A stretch of DNA of 64,000 bases from assembly GCF_045679555.1 (NCBI RefSeq), contig NC_092091.1:90862880-90926879 (forward strand). Direction: 5' to 3'. Under the pieces are notes generated by a model that was not told the DNA's origin, searched no databases, and saw only the letters and a list, made by a program, of their open reading frames with translations. The translations under genes and the position numbers were made by a program. Origin of the DNA: Salvelinus alpinus (taxonomy: Eukaryota > Chordata > Actinopteri > Salmoniformes > Salmonidae). How positions within the stretch are numbered: position 1 is the first letter of the stretch; each line of letters begins with the position of its first letter. This document shows positions 38,241-49,600 of this stretch, piece after piece.

Positions 38241-38278
38241 TTCCCTTGTAGAACAAAGATTAAGAGACCAGTGCCCCT

Positions 38279-38302
38279 GGGGGGGGGGGGGGGGGGGGGG
38301 GG
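38279..38302. repeat. Poly-G run
   Basis: About 24 consecutive G. It is preceded and followed by cagtgcccctg, which is duplicated on the two sides. Confidence 0.93.
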
Positions 38303-38404
38303 CAGTGCCCCTGTGACAAGAATTTTGGACAGTGGCAACGATGATGATTATGAACATGGTCTTTTGCCTGCTAATGCAGTGAAGACAACGATATGACAAC
38401 AATA

Positions 38405-38690
38405 ACGTCTAATGTAACTGGCCCCTCTAACAGTACAACTGGCCCCTCTAACAGTACAACTGGCCCCAGCTTGCCCCCCCCCAGTTGAAATGGTCCAGAA
38501 CCGCCACTGATCCACCCTTCTACGCACTAAGAAGAGACCCCAAAATCCACCCACCCTTCTACACACTAAGAAGAGACCCCAAAATCCACCCACCCTTCTA
38601 CGCACTAAGAAGAGACCCCACAAATCCACCCACCCTTCGACGCACTCAGTCCAACCCCCCACCCCAAAAATACAAGACGTCATCAACAAC
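38405..38690. repeat. Two short tandem repeats (about 24 bp and 39 bp)
   Basis: Three copies of aactggcccctctaacagta lead into about four copies of a 39-bp unit with cacccttctacgcactaaga and agagaccccaaaatc. The frames of about 100 codons here come from the 39-bp period. Confidence 0.9.
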
Positions 38691-38869
38691 GAACCGCGCA
38701 GCTACTAGGGCCTTGACTCCAACCAGACGTGACAGGTCCGTGACCTCTCTGTGCACCGGGGTCATAGTACCGTTTCATTCACGTTATTGAGTGTCGTGTG
38801 AAGAGGAGCGCGCTCTCTGATCCGTGGTCAAAGGCTAACTCTGGCCTATAGGTACTATGAGAGAGTGAG

Positions 38870-39110
<241 letters not shown>

Positions 39111-39409
39111 AAATCATAAAGACATAATAAAAGCGTGTCTGGTTGCCATGTCACCCAGAAGGGTAAAAGCGGACATCAGCGATCATTTTAATATTCCTAT
39201 AAAGGATTATGAAACTGTGTTTTTCATTTAGGAAAGTCAATATTACCTTGAACCATAATTCATGCACAATAACATGGATAGCTCAGAACACTGGCCACTC
39301 GATGAGCTGGATTACATACACGTAAAAGTCTACACATATTCAGTGTTATTTAATATTAATTATAGGCGATCTCGGCTGTTCTTGAATACCTGAGTATTGT
39401 AACATCATT
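39111..39409. other. Single-copy-looking sequence, nothing recognised
   Basis: About 300 bp of AT-rich DNA without repeats or frames. It could hold regulatory sequence for hmx1, but nothing specific can be shown. Confidence 0.35.
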
Positions 39410-39590
39410 TTATATTTCAGTCATTTAGCAAACGCTCTTATCCAGAGCGACTTACAGGGGACATTAAATCGGGTTAGTGTCTTGCTCATGGGCACATCGA
39501 CACATTTTTCCCATCTCGTCGTCTACGAGGATTCGAACCGCTTCCTAACAGAATTCCTCTCATTCCGATCCCGGGCTATGGTTTGTAGGC
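39410..39590 (+). mobile_element. Dispersed teleost repeat (agcgacttacagg type)
   Basis: Text such as cagtcatttagcaaacgctc, ttatccagagcgacttacag, cttgctcatgggcacatcga and gaggattcgaaccgc matches, from memory, a repeat that is very common in salmonid and other teleost genomes. The order of the blocks is preserved. Class is uncertain. Confidence 0.6.
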
Positions 39591-39821
39591 CTACTCTTTT
39601 TAATTGAACTCGTGTTTTAAGCCTCCGTGTTTTGTCTGTAATATTTATGTCAGTAGGGTATAGGTCTTAAACACCTTTCTTTTCCGTGTCCAGCCCAACA
39701 TGAAATCCAAATGATGTCGGATGTGTTGTAGGCTTTAGGACCGAAGTTGAAAGCAAAGCATTAGGCCCATAGCCGTAATTCTTACACGATAATACGAATT
39801 TACATTGTGAAAGTATGTTTT

Positions 39822-40048
39822 CTTTATTTAACCTTTATTTATTTATTTAATTTAGTTAAGAACAAATTCTTATTTACAATGACAGCCTACACCGGTCAAA
39901 CCCGGACGACGCTGGGACAATTGTGCACCACCCTATGGGACACTCAATCACCGCCTTGATGTGATACAGCCTGGATTCGAACCAGGGACTGTAGTGACGC
40001 CTCTTGCACTGAAATGCAGTGCCGTTAGACAGCTGCGCTACTCGTGAG
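39822..40048 (-). mobile_element. tRNA-derived SINE, minus strand
   Basis: Read on the minus strand: a tRNA-like head with an A-box-like region (complement of agctgcgctac), a B box GGTTCGAATCC (complement at 39,973-39,983), then a body ending in the tail complement of tagttaagaacaaattctta. It has the structure of the salmonid SINEs with a LINE-type tail. It is the same family as the copy at 60,580. It is about 230 bp and nearly full length. Confidence 0.85.
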
Positions 40049-40261
40049 CCGGAGAGAAATAATGACGACTCAAAAAACAAAATGTCACACGTCCTCGGTT
40101 AGCAGAACTTCCCTTCTCTATGTGATTGGGAGATGTCTTAAATAATACACTCCGACGGCAGGAAGACGACTGCCGACAGTGAATTCTATTTTCCTCGATA
40201 TGCTCGAAAATATAAATTTTACCGGTCACTTATTGGAAATATTAACCTATAGCCGACATTT

Positions 40262-41062
40262 AGTATGGTCTTCCTAACTATGGTTTAATAACATACAGTC
40301 AAGATGACAGGGTCTTCCTAACTATGGTTTAATAACATACAGTCAAGACGACAGGGTCTTCCTAACTACGGTTTCATAACATACAGTCAAGACGACAGGG
40401 TCTTCCTAACTATGGTTTAATAACATACAGTCAAGATGACAGGGTCTTCCTAACTATGGTTTAATAACATACAGTCAAGACGACAGGGTCTTCCTAACTA
40501 TGGTTTAATAACATACAGTCAAGATGACAGGGTCTTCCTAACTATGGTTTAATAACATACAGTCAAGATGACAGGGTCTTCCTAACTATGGTTTAATAAC
40601 ATACAGTCAAGATGACAGGGTCTTCCTAACTATGGTTTAATAACATACAGTCAAGATGACAGGGTCTTCCTAACTATGGTTTAATAACATACAGTCAAGA
40701 TGACAGGGTCTTCCTAACTATGGTTTAATAACATACAGTCAAGATGACAGGGTCTTCCTAACTATGGTTTAATAACATACAGTCAAGATGACAGGGTCTT
40801 CCTAACTATGGTTTAATAACATACAGTCAAGATGACAGGGTCTTCCTAACTATGGTTTAATAACATACAGTCAAGACGACAGGGTCTTCCTAACTATGGT
40901 TTAATAACATACAGTCAAGATGACAGGGTCTTCCTAACTATGGTTTAATAACATACAGTCAAGATGACAGGGTCTTCCTAACTATGGTTTAATAACATAC
41001 AGTCAAGATGACAGGGTCTTCCTAACTATGGTTTAATAACATACAGTCAAGATGACAGGGTC
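40262..41062. repeat. 44-bp minisatellite array (about 18 copies)
   Basis: Very homogeneous units with core tcttcctaactatggtttaa plus taacatacagtcaagatgac. The only common variants are gatgac or gacgac and one tacggtttcat unit. This suggests recent expansion. Confidence 0.97.
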
Positions 41063-41514
41063 ATAACATAGTGCACTAATAATACACAAACAGAATGTAG
41101 AGAGAAAATAACAAAACATATTTAGCCTTTACTTGTCTACTCACACAGAAAAGCGCACACGGTAAGTCTACATTAATTAGTCTATAGAGCTGGAAAATAT
41201 TGCCCAAAAATCCATATTGCGGTAAATTGCCTGAATTGAAGCGATAATGATAAATAGAACGATACGTTTATAACTTTAATACGCACTACAGTTTTTTTTA
41301 AATGGTATTATCTACTACTAGTAGTTTGATGGTTGTAGACATACATTTTGTCCCATTTAACAAGCGCCCATATTAGCACTCGCGTCATTTCTCTAGTGAA
41401 GGCTTCTTATCTGTAAGGAATGGTATCAACAAAATACCAGCGATAAATGATCAGGTTGGTTTGTGTCGATCATTAGCAGTTTATCGTCCCAGCTCTACAA
41501 TAGAACCAATTAAC
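41063..41514. other. Unassigned sequence, no gene seen
   Basis: About 450 bp of AT-rich sequence without tandem structure or a long frame. Confidence 0.5.
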
Positions 41515-41706
41515 GCTTTACGCAGAGATATACGCAGAGATGTACGCAGAGCTTTACGCAGAGCTTTACACAGAGCTTTACGCAGAGCCATACGCAGAAG
41601 CCATACGCAGAGCTATACACAGAGATATACGCAGAGCTATACACAGAACTTTACGCAGAGCTATACGCAGAACTATACGCAGAGATATACGCAGAGCTAT
41701 ACGCAG
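41515..41706. repeat. 12-bp tandem repeat (tacgcagagcta)
   Basis: About 16 units of tacgcagagcta with variants (gata, cttt, cacag, one 13-bp unit). The Arg/Ala and Tyr/Ala frames across it are periodic artefacts of a unit divisible by three. Confidence 0.93.
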
Positions 41707-42129
41707 CGCGTTTTCGTCAACAAGAAAATGGACTCAAAGTAGTTTTTTATTTTTATTTTTTAACTATGATGCTTTTGAAGTCCTTATTTTTAGAGCCGAC
41801 ATGACAAGCAGCATATTGCGTTTTCCCGGTTAGCCAATAGGCGGCGGTGTATGTACAGTAGTAGATACGGACGGCTCTTCCTCTCCGCATACAGCGCTGT
41901 GGAACGTGGAACCATACGGGACCCGCGAGGAGGATGACTGTGCTCTCTATCTCTTCCTGTATTTTCATTTGCCTCCTAATTGACCCAAATAAAGGCTCGT
42001 TCACTGACTGACTGGGGGGGGGGGGGTTCTCCCTGGCCCCGGAGGTGCTCGCGCGCAGGCACACACACGCGCGCACTCAGCAATAGCTGAGGGGAGGCGA
42101 GAGGCGAGTCCCGGTCAGACAGAGTAATT
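41707..42129. other. GC-rising sequence upstream of hmx1, no gene seen
   Basis: The base composition changes from AT-rich to GC-rich towards 42,130, with a G run at about 42,014-42,026 and cgcgcg text. It may be the distal part of the hmx1 promoter region. No core element is distinct enough to call. Confidence 0.4.
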
Positions 42130-42245
42130 CTCGGCTCCGTCCCAAATGGTACGCTATACCTTTTTATAGTGCATACCTTTGACCAGGGTCTGTAGGGTTG
42201 TGGTCAAAAGTAGTGCACTGTGTAGGGGATAGAGTGCCATTTGCC
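42130..42245. repeat. Dispersed gtgcactac-type repeat fragment near the hmx1 promoter
   Basis: The sequence cgtcccaaatggtacgctat and tcaaaagtagtgcactgtgt then aggggatagagtgccat form two facing ends of the dispersed motif, about 430 bp upstream of the hmx1 start codon. Confidence 0.7.
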
Positions 42246-42470
42246 ACGGAAGGCTCTCTCCTCTCCTGGAGTAATCCCATTTGATATTGTGCTTGTCCAA
42301 TCAGCGGATACCCTCCGCTCGTCAACGGTTTGACTTGACTCGCTTCCCGCTGTAGGCTACTACCTCTCCGGTCTCTGCCCGGTGCTGTGCTGGCGCCACC
42401 GAGCTCCAGGGCCGCGCTGGTAACGAGTTCCACGTTTCGGTGAGGATTTATCATTTATAAACAGCGGTGA

Positions 42471-42537
42471 ATGGAGAAACCCGTTTGAGATGGTGCTTTT
42501 AATCTCTGACCGGGACACACGTCAACAACGAAAATAA
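42471..42537 (+). promoter_or_regulatory. Two short upstream ORFs in the probable hmx1 leader
   Basis: ATG at 42,471 opens a 5-codon frame ending TGA at 42,486-42,488. ATG at 42,490 opens a 15-codon frame ending TAA at 42,535-42,537. If transcription starts upstream of 42,471, both precede the hmx1 start and could lower its translation. The transcription start is not known. Confidence 0.35.
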
Positions 42538-42678
42538 CCGTTTTGTTTTGCGGGGTAATAGAACACACGTGCTCGTCGTCAACTGTGTGGACGGGTTGGA
42601 CGGACGCAGGAGGACCCGTCGTGATTGTTTTGTTCCAGTGGCCAGGAAATGTGCATATTTTTTTCAACTAAAAACATC

Positions 42679-43033
42679 ATGCACGACAAGGCGCCAGACA
42701 CTCAGGCTTCGACACCGTCAAAAGTCTCCTCGTTTTACATCGAAAACCTACTCGGCTCGAGGAAGAATGGAGAGTCAACGTCTTTCAACCGACAGGTCAA
42801 CAACAACAACAACAGCCAGTATAGTAGCAGGACCGCGGAGGAGAATGTGGAGAGGAATGAGATGGTCTACCCTAGCCGAGTCTTAGCGGGACATCCCAGC
42901 CAAGTGGCCGGTCAAGTGGCAGTCTGCTCCGGCCTCGGCGCCGAAGATTCCCCCCGGAGAGACTCGCAGTTAGAATGGTACAGAGCAGCCGCAGCCGTTA
43001 ACGTCAAACCACTCAGTCTCAAAAGGTCCAGCA
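42679..43033 (+). CDS. hmx1: hmx1 exon 1: HMX-class homeobox transcription factor, N-terminal part
   Basis: Encodes residues 1-118 and the first base of codon 119. The start at 42,679 gives MHDKAPDT. An in-frame ATG at 42,649 would add ten residues; the later one was preferred because it places the conserved motif in the usual N-terminal position. Residues 19-25, FYIENLL, are the eh1-like motif of HMX proteins (human HMX1 has a similar FLIENLL, from memory), a probable Groucho/TLE corepressor contact. The remainder is Ser/Asn/Arg-rich and low in predicted structure. The exon ends at agca|gtaagt, a strong donor, in phase 1. Reading on gives a stop after two codons, which supports splicing. The only acceptor with matching phase and HMX content downstream is at 57,292. 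The distance to it, 14.26 kb, is unusual for this gene family. The identification as hmx1 rests mainly on exon 2. Confidence 0.85.
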
Positions 43034-43656
43034 GTAAGTAGCCTATGTCTTTATTTTATTGGATAAATAGTTGTGTTTAATTGTTTTTAAACCGCATAAT
43101 CGAATCTACGGTATGAGTTACATTGTAAATAAAACGCCCAAAGAGCCATCGTTTAAATGTGACTGCATGGGCAATACAGTAATCTGTCTGTATTCCGTTA
43201 GATACATAGTCATATAATTATCTCTGACTGCATGATCGAAGCTGGTAGGATAGTCTATATTGTGTATATAAAAAAACAGCTTCTCATTGCGATCGAAGGG
43301 TTTGAATGGGCCAGTTATATTTGGCTATAACAACACGAGGTTTTAGGCCTGTATCCGACATCTAGGGCCTAAAACATCTCACAATAACCTTTATTTAATC
43401 AGTCCCATTGAGGTACAAAAAAAAACAACTATTTTTACCAGGGAGACCTGCCAAGGCGGTTTAACCACATTTCGACATGCATGTCGCGTAAGTAAACACC
43501 TGGGCCAAGAACATCTCACAATATGTTACGTCTATATCGTGTGTCGTGATAGTCCTATCGCGCATCACGGCTAAGCCTATATCTCTAATTACGCACTCTG
43601 CCTGTCACCGTGGTTACGGATCGCAAATGGCACCCTATTCCCTATATAGTGCACTA

Positions 43657-46600
43657 CTACTGATAGAGGGAAGTGTTATCTGGTCCTGTCTGGTCAGCCA
43701 GTCTACTGATAGAGAGAAATGTTCTCTGGTCCTGTCTGGTCAGCCAGTCTACTGATAGAGGGAAGTGTTCTCTGGCCCTGTCTGGTCAGCCAGTCTACTG
43801 ATAGAGGGAAGTGTTCTCTGGTCCTGTCTGGTCAGCCAGTCTACTGATAGAGGGAAGTGTCCTCTGGTCCTGTCTGGTCAGCCAGTCTACTGATAGAGGG
43901 AAGTGTCCTCTGGTCCTGTCTGGTCAGCCAGTCTACTGATAGAGGGAAGTGTTCTCTGGTCCTGTCTGGTCAGCCAGTCTACTGATAGAGGGAAGTGTTC
44001 TCTGGTCCTGTCTGGTCAGCCTGTCTATTGATAGAGGGAAGCATCCTCTGGTCCTGTCTGGTCAGCCAGTCTACTGATAGAGGGAAGTGTTCCCAGGTCC
44101 TGTCTGGTCAGCCAGTCTACTGATAGAGGGAAGTGTTCTCTGGTCCTGTCTGGTCAGCCAGTCTACTGATAGAGGGAAGCATCCTCTGGTCCTGTCTGGT
44201 CAGCCAGTCTACTGATAGAGGGAAGTGTTCTCTGGTCCTGTCTGGTCAGCCAGTCTACTGATAGAGGGAAGCATCCTCTGGTCCTGTCTGGTCAGCCTGT
44301 CTACTGATAGAGGGAAGTGTTCTCTGGTCCTGTCTGGTCAGCCAGTCTACTGATAGAGGGAAGTGTTCTCTGGTCCTGTCTGGTCAGCCTGTCTACTGAT
44401 ACAGGGAAGCGTCCTCCGGTCCTGTCTGGTCAGACAGTCTACTGATAGAGGGAAATGTCCTCTGGTCCTGTCTGGTCAGCCAGTCTACTGATAGAGGGAA
44501 GTGTTCTCTGGTCCTGTCTGGTCAGCCAGTCTACTGATAGAGGGAAGTTTCCTCTGGTCCTGTCTGGTCAGCCAGTCTACTGATAGAGGGAAGTGTTCTC
44601 TGGTCCTGTCTGGTCAGCCAGTCTACTGATAGAGGGAAGTCTTCCCTGGTCCTGTCTGGTCAGCCAGTCTACTGATAGAGGGAAGTGTCCTCTGGTCCTG
44701 TCTGGTCAGCCAGTCTACTGATAGAGGGAAGTGTTCTCTGGTCCTGTCTGGTCAGCCAGTCTACTGATAGAGGGAAGTGTTCCCTGGTCCTGTCTGGTCA
44801 GCCAGTCTACTGATAGTGGGAATCGTCCACTGGTCCTGTCTGGTCCACCAGTCTACTGATAGAGGGAAGTGTTCTCTGGTCCTGTCTGGTCAGCCAGTCT
44901 ACTGATAGAGGGAAGTGTTCTCTGGTCCTGTCTGGTCAGCCAGTCTACTGATAGAGGGAAGTTTCCTCTGGTCCTGTCTGGTCAGCCAGTCTACTGATAG
45001 AGGGAAGTGTCCTCTGGTCCTGTCTGGTCAGCCAGTCTACTGATAGAGGGAAGTGTTCTCTGGTCCTGTCTGGTCATCCAGTCTACTGATAGAGGGAAGT
45101 GTTCTCTGGTCCTGTCTGGTCAGCCAGTCTACTGATAGAGGGAAGTGTTCTCTGGTCCTGTCTGGTCAGCCAGTCTACTGATAGAGGGAAGTGTCCTCTG
45201 GTCCTGTCTGGTCAGCCAGTCTACTGATAGAGGGAAGCATCCTCTGTTCCTGTCTGGTCAGCCAGTCTACTGATAGAGGGAAGTGTCCTCTGGTCCTGTC
45301 TGGTCAGCCAGTCTACTGATAGAGGGAAGTGTTCTCTGGTCCTGTCTGGTCAGCCAGTCTACTGATAGAGGGAATTGTTCTCTGGTCCTGTCTGGTCAGC
45401 CAGTCTACTGATAGAGGGAAGTGTCCTCTGGTCCTGTCTGGTCAGCCAGTCTACTGATAGTGGGAAGCGTCCACTGGTCCTGTCTGGTCCACCAGTCTAC
45501 TGATAGAGGGAAGTGTTCTCTGGTCCTGTCTGGTCAGCCAGTCTACTGATAGAGGGGAGTGTCCTCTGGTCCTGTCTGGTCAGCCAGTCTACTGATAGAG
45601 GGAAGCGTCCTCTGGTCCTGTCTGGTCAGCCAGTCTACTGATAGAGGGAAGTGTTCTCTGATCCTGTCTGGTCAGCCAGTCTACTGATAGAGGGAAGTGT
45701 TCTCTGGTCCTGTCTGGTCAGCCAGTCTACTGATAGAGGGAAGTGTCCTCTGGTCCTGTCTGGTCAGCCTGTCTACTGATAGAGGGAAGCGTCCACTGGT
45801 CCTGTCTGGTCCACCAGTCTACTGATAGAGGGAAGTGTTCTCTGGTCCTGTCTGGTCAGCCAGTCTACTGATAGAGGGAAATGTTCTCTGGTCCTGTCTG
45901 GTTAGCCTGTCTACTGATAGAGGGAAGTGTTCTCTGGTCCTGTCTGGTCAGCCAGTCTACTGATAGATGGAAGTGTTCTCTGGTCCTGTCTGGTCAGCCT
46001 GTCTACTGATAGAGGGACGTGTTCTCTGGTCCTGTCTGGTCAGCCAGTCTACTGATAGAGGGAAGTGTCCTCTGGTCCTGTCTGGCCAGCCAGTCTACTG
46101 ATAGAGGGAAGTGTTCTCTGGTCCTGTCTGGTCAGCCAGTCTACTGATAGAGGGAAATGTTCTCTGGTCCTGTCTGGTCAGCCAGTCTACTGATAGAGGG
46201 AAGTGTCCTCTGGTCCTGTCTGGTCATCCTGTCTACTGATAGAGGGAAGTGTTCTCTGGTCCTGTCTGGTCAGCCTGTCTACTGATAGAGGGAAGTGTTC
46301 TCTGGTCCTGTCTGGTCAGCCAGTCTACTGATAGAGGGAAGTGTTCTCTGGTCCTGTCTGGTCAGCCTGTCTACTGATAGAGGGAAGTGTTCTCTGGTCC
46401 TGTCTGGTCAGCCAGTCTACTGATAGAGGGAAGTGTTCTCTGGTCCTGTCTGGTCAGCCAGTCTACTGATGGAGGGAAGTGTCCTCTGGTCCTGTCTGGT
46501 CAGCCAGTCTACTGATAGAGGGAAGTGTTCTCTGGTCCTGTCTGGTCAGCCAGTCTACTGATAGAGGGAAGTGTTCTCTGGTCCTGTCTGGTCAGCCAGT

Positions 46601-49600
46601 CTACTGATAGAGGGAAGTGTTCTCTGGTCCTGTCTGGTCAGCCAGTCTACTGATAGAGGGAAGTGTCCTCTGGTCCTGTCTGGTCAGCCAGTCTACTGAT
46701 AGAGGGAAGTGTTCTCTGGTCCTGTCTGGTCAGCCAGTCTACTGATAGAGGGAAGTGTTCCCTGGTCCTGTCTGGTCAGCCAGTCTACTGATAGAGGGAA
46801 GTGTTCTCTGGTCCTGTCTGGTCAGCCAGTCTGCTGATAGAGGGAAGTGTTCTCTGGTCCTGTCTGGTCAGCCAGTCTACTGATAGAGGGAAGTGTTCTC
46901 TGGTCCTGTCTGGTCAGCCAGTCTACTGATAGAGGGAAGTGTTCTCTGGTCCTGTCTGGTCAGCCAGTCTACTGATAGAGGGAAGTGTCCTCTGGTCCTG
47001 TCTGGTCAGCCAGTCTACTGATAGAGGGAAGCGTCCACTGGTCCTGTCTGGTCCACCAGTCTACTGATAGAGGGAAGTGTTCTCTGGTCCTGTCTGGTCA
47101 GCCAGTCTACTGATAGAGGGAAATGTTCTCTGGTCCTGTCTGGTTAGCCTGTCTACTGATAGAGGGAAGTGTTCTCTGGTCCTGTCTGGTCAGCCAGTCT
47201 ACTGATAGAGGGAAGTGTCCTCTGGTCCTGTCTGGCCAGCCAGTCTACTGATAGAGGGAAGTGTTCTCTGGTCCTGTCTGGTCAGCCAGTCTACTGATAG
47301 AGGGAAATGTTCTCTGGTCCTGTCTGGTCAGCCAGTCTACTGATAGAGGGAAATGTTCTCTGGTCCTGTCTGGTTAGCCTGTCTACTGATAGAGGGAAGT
47401 GTTCTCTGGTCCTGTCTGGTCAGCCAGTCTACTGATAGAGGGAAGTGTCCTCTGGTCCTGTCTGGCCAGCCAGTCTACTGATAGAGGGAAGTGTTCTCTG
47501 GTCCTGTCTGGTCAGCCAGTCTACTGATAGAGGGAAATGTTCTCTGGTCCTGTCTGGTCAGCCAGTCTACTGATAGAGGGAAGTGTCCTCTGGTCCTGTC
47601 TGGTCATCCTGTCTACTGATAGAGGGAAGTGTTCTCTGGTCCTGTCTGGTCAGCCTGTCTACTGATAGAGGGAAGTGTTCTCTGGTCCTGTCTGGTCAGC
47701 CAGTCTACTGATAGAGGGAAGTGTTCTCTGGTCCTGTCTGGTCAGCCTGTCTACTGATAGAGGGAAGTGTTCTCTGGTCCTGTCTGGTCAGCCAGTCTAC
47801 TGATAGAGGGAAGTGGTCTCTGGTCCTGTCTGGTCAGCCAGTCTACTGATAGAGGGAAGTTTTCTCTGGTCCTGTCTGGTCAGCCAGTCTACTGATAGAG
47901 GGAAGTGTTCTCTGGTCCTGTCTGGTCAGCCAGTCTACTGATAGAGGGAAGTGTTCTCTGGTCCTGTCTGGTCAGCCAGTCTACTGATGGAGGGAAGTGT
48001 CATCTGGTCCTGTCTGGTCAGCCAGTCTACTGATAGAGGGAAGTGTTCTCTGGTCCTGTCTGGTCAGCCAGTCTACTGATAGAGGGAAGTGTTCTCTGGT
48101 CCTGTCTGGTCAGCCAGTCTACTGATAGAGGGAAGTGTTCTCTGGTCCTGTCTGGTCAGCCTGTCTACTGATAGAGGGAAGTGTTCTCTGGTCCTGTCTG
48201 GTCAGCCAGTCTACTGATAGAGGGAAGTGTTCTCTGGTCCTGTCTGGTCAGCCAGTCTACTGATGGAGGGAAGTGTCCTCTGGTCCTGTCTGGTCAGCCA
48301 GTCTACTGATAGAGGGAAGTGTTCTCTGGTCCTGTCTGGTCAGCCAGTCTACTGATAGAGGGAAGTGTCCTCTGGTCCTGTCTGGTCAGCCAGTCTACTG
48401 ATAGAGGGAAGTGTTCTCTGGTCCTGTCTGGTCAGCCAGTCTACTGATAGAGGGAAGTGTTCCCTGGTCCTGTCTGGTCAGCCAGTCTACTGATAGAGGG
48501 AAGTGTTCTCTGGTCCTGTCTGGTCAGCCAGTCTACTGATAGAGGGAAGTGTCCTCTGGTCCTGTCTGGTCAGCCAGTCTACTGATAGAGGGACGCGTCC
48601 ACTGGTCCTGTCTGGTCCACCAGTCTACTGATAGAGGGAGTGTTCTCTGGTCCTGTCTGGTCAGCCAGTCTACTGATAGAGGGAAATGTTCTCTGGTCCT
48701 GTCTGGTTAGCCTGTCTACTGATAGAGGGAAGTGTTCTCTGGTCCTGTCTGGTCAGCCAGTCTACTGATAGATGGAAGTGTTCTCTGGTCCTGTCTGGTC
48801 AGCCTGTCTACTGATAGAGGGACGTGTTCTCTGGTCCTGTCTGGTCAGCCAGTCTACTGATAGAGGGAAGTGTCCTCTGGTCCTGTCTGGCCAGCCAGTC
48901 TACTGATAGAGGGAAGTGTTCTCTGGTCCTGTCTGGTCAGCCAGTCTACTGATAGAGGGAAATGTTCTCTGGTCCTGTCTGGTCAGCCAGTCTACTAATA
49001 GAGGGAAGTGTCCTCTGGTCCTGTCTGGTCATCCTGTCTACTGATAGAGGGAAGTGTTCTCTGGTCCTGTCTGGTCAGCCTGTCTACTGATAGAGGGAAG
49101 TGTTCTCTGGTCCTGTCTGGTCAGCCAGTCTACTGATAGAGGGAAGTGTTCTCTGGTCCTGTCTGGTCAGCCTGTCTACTGATAGAGGGAAGTGTTCTCT
49201 GGTCCTGTCTGGTCAGCCAGTCTACTGATAGAGGGAAGTGGTCTCTGGTCCTGTCTGGTCAGCCAGTCTACTGATAGAGGGAAGTGTTCTCTGGTCCTGT
49301 CTGGTCAGCCAGTCTACTGATAGAGGGAAGTGTTCTCTGGTCCTGTCTGGTCAGCCAGTCTACTGATGGAGGGAAGTGTCCTCTGGTCCTGTCTGGTCAG
49401 CCAGTCTACTGATAGAGGGAAGTGTTCTCTGGTCCTGTCTGGTCAGCCAGTCTACTGATAGAGGGAAGTGTTCTCTGGTCCTGTCTGGTCAGCCAGTCTA
49501 CTGATAGAGGGAAGTGTTCTCTGGTCCTGTCTGGTCAGCCAGTCTACTGATAGAGGGAAGTGTTCTCTGGTCCTGTCTGGTCAGCCAGTCTACTGATAGA

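Noticed and set aside
41461-41833. Arg/Ala- and Tyr/Ala-rich frames near hmx1
   Set aside because: They come from a 12-bp tandem repeat, and the periodic frames coincide in two phases.
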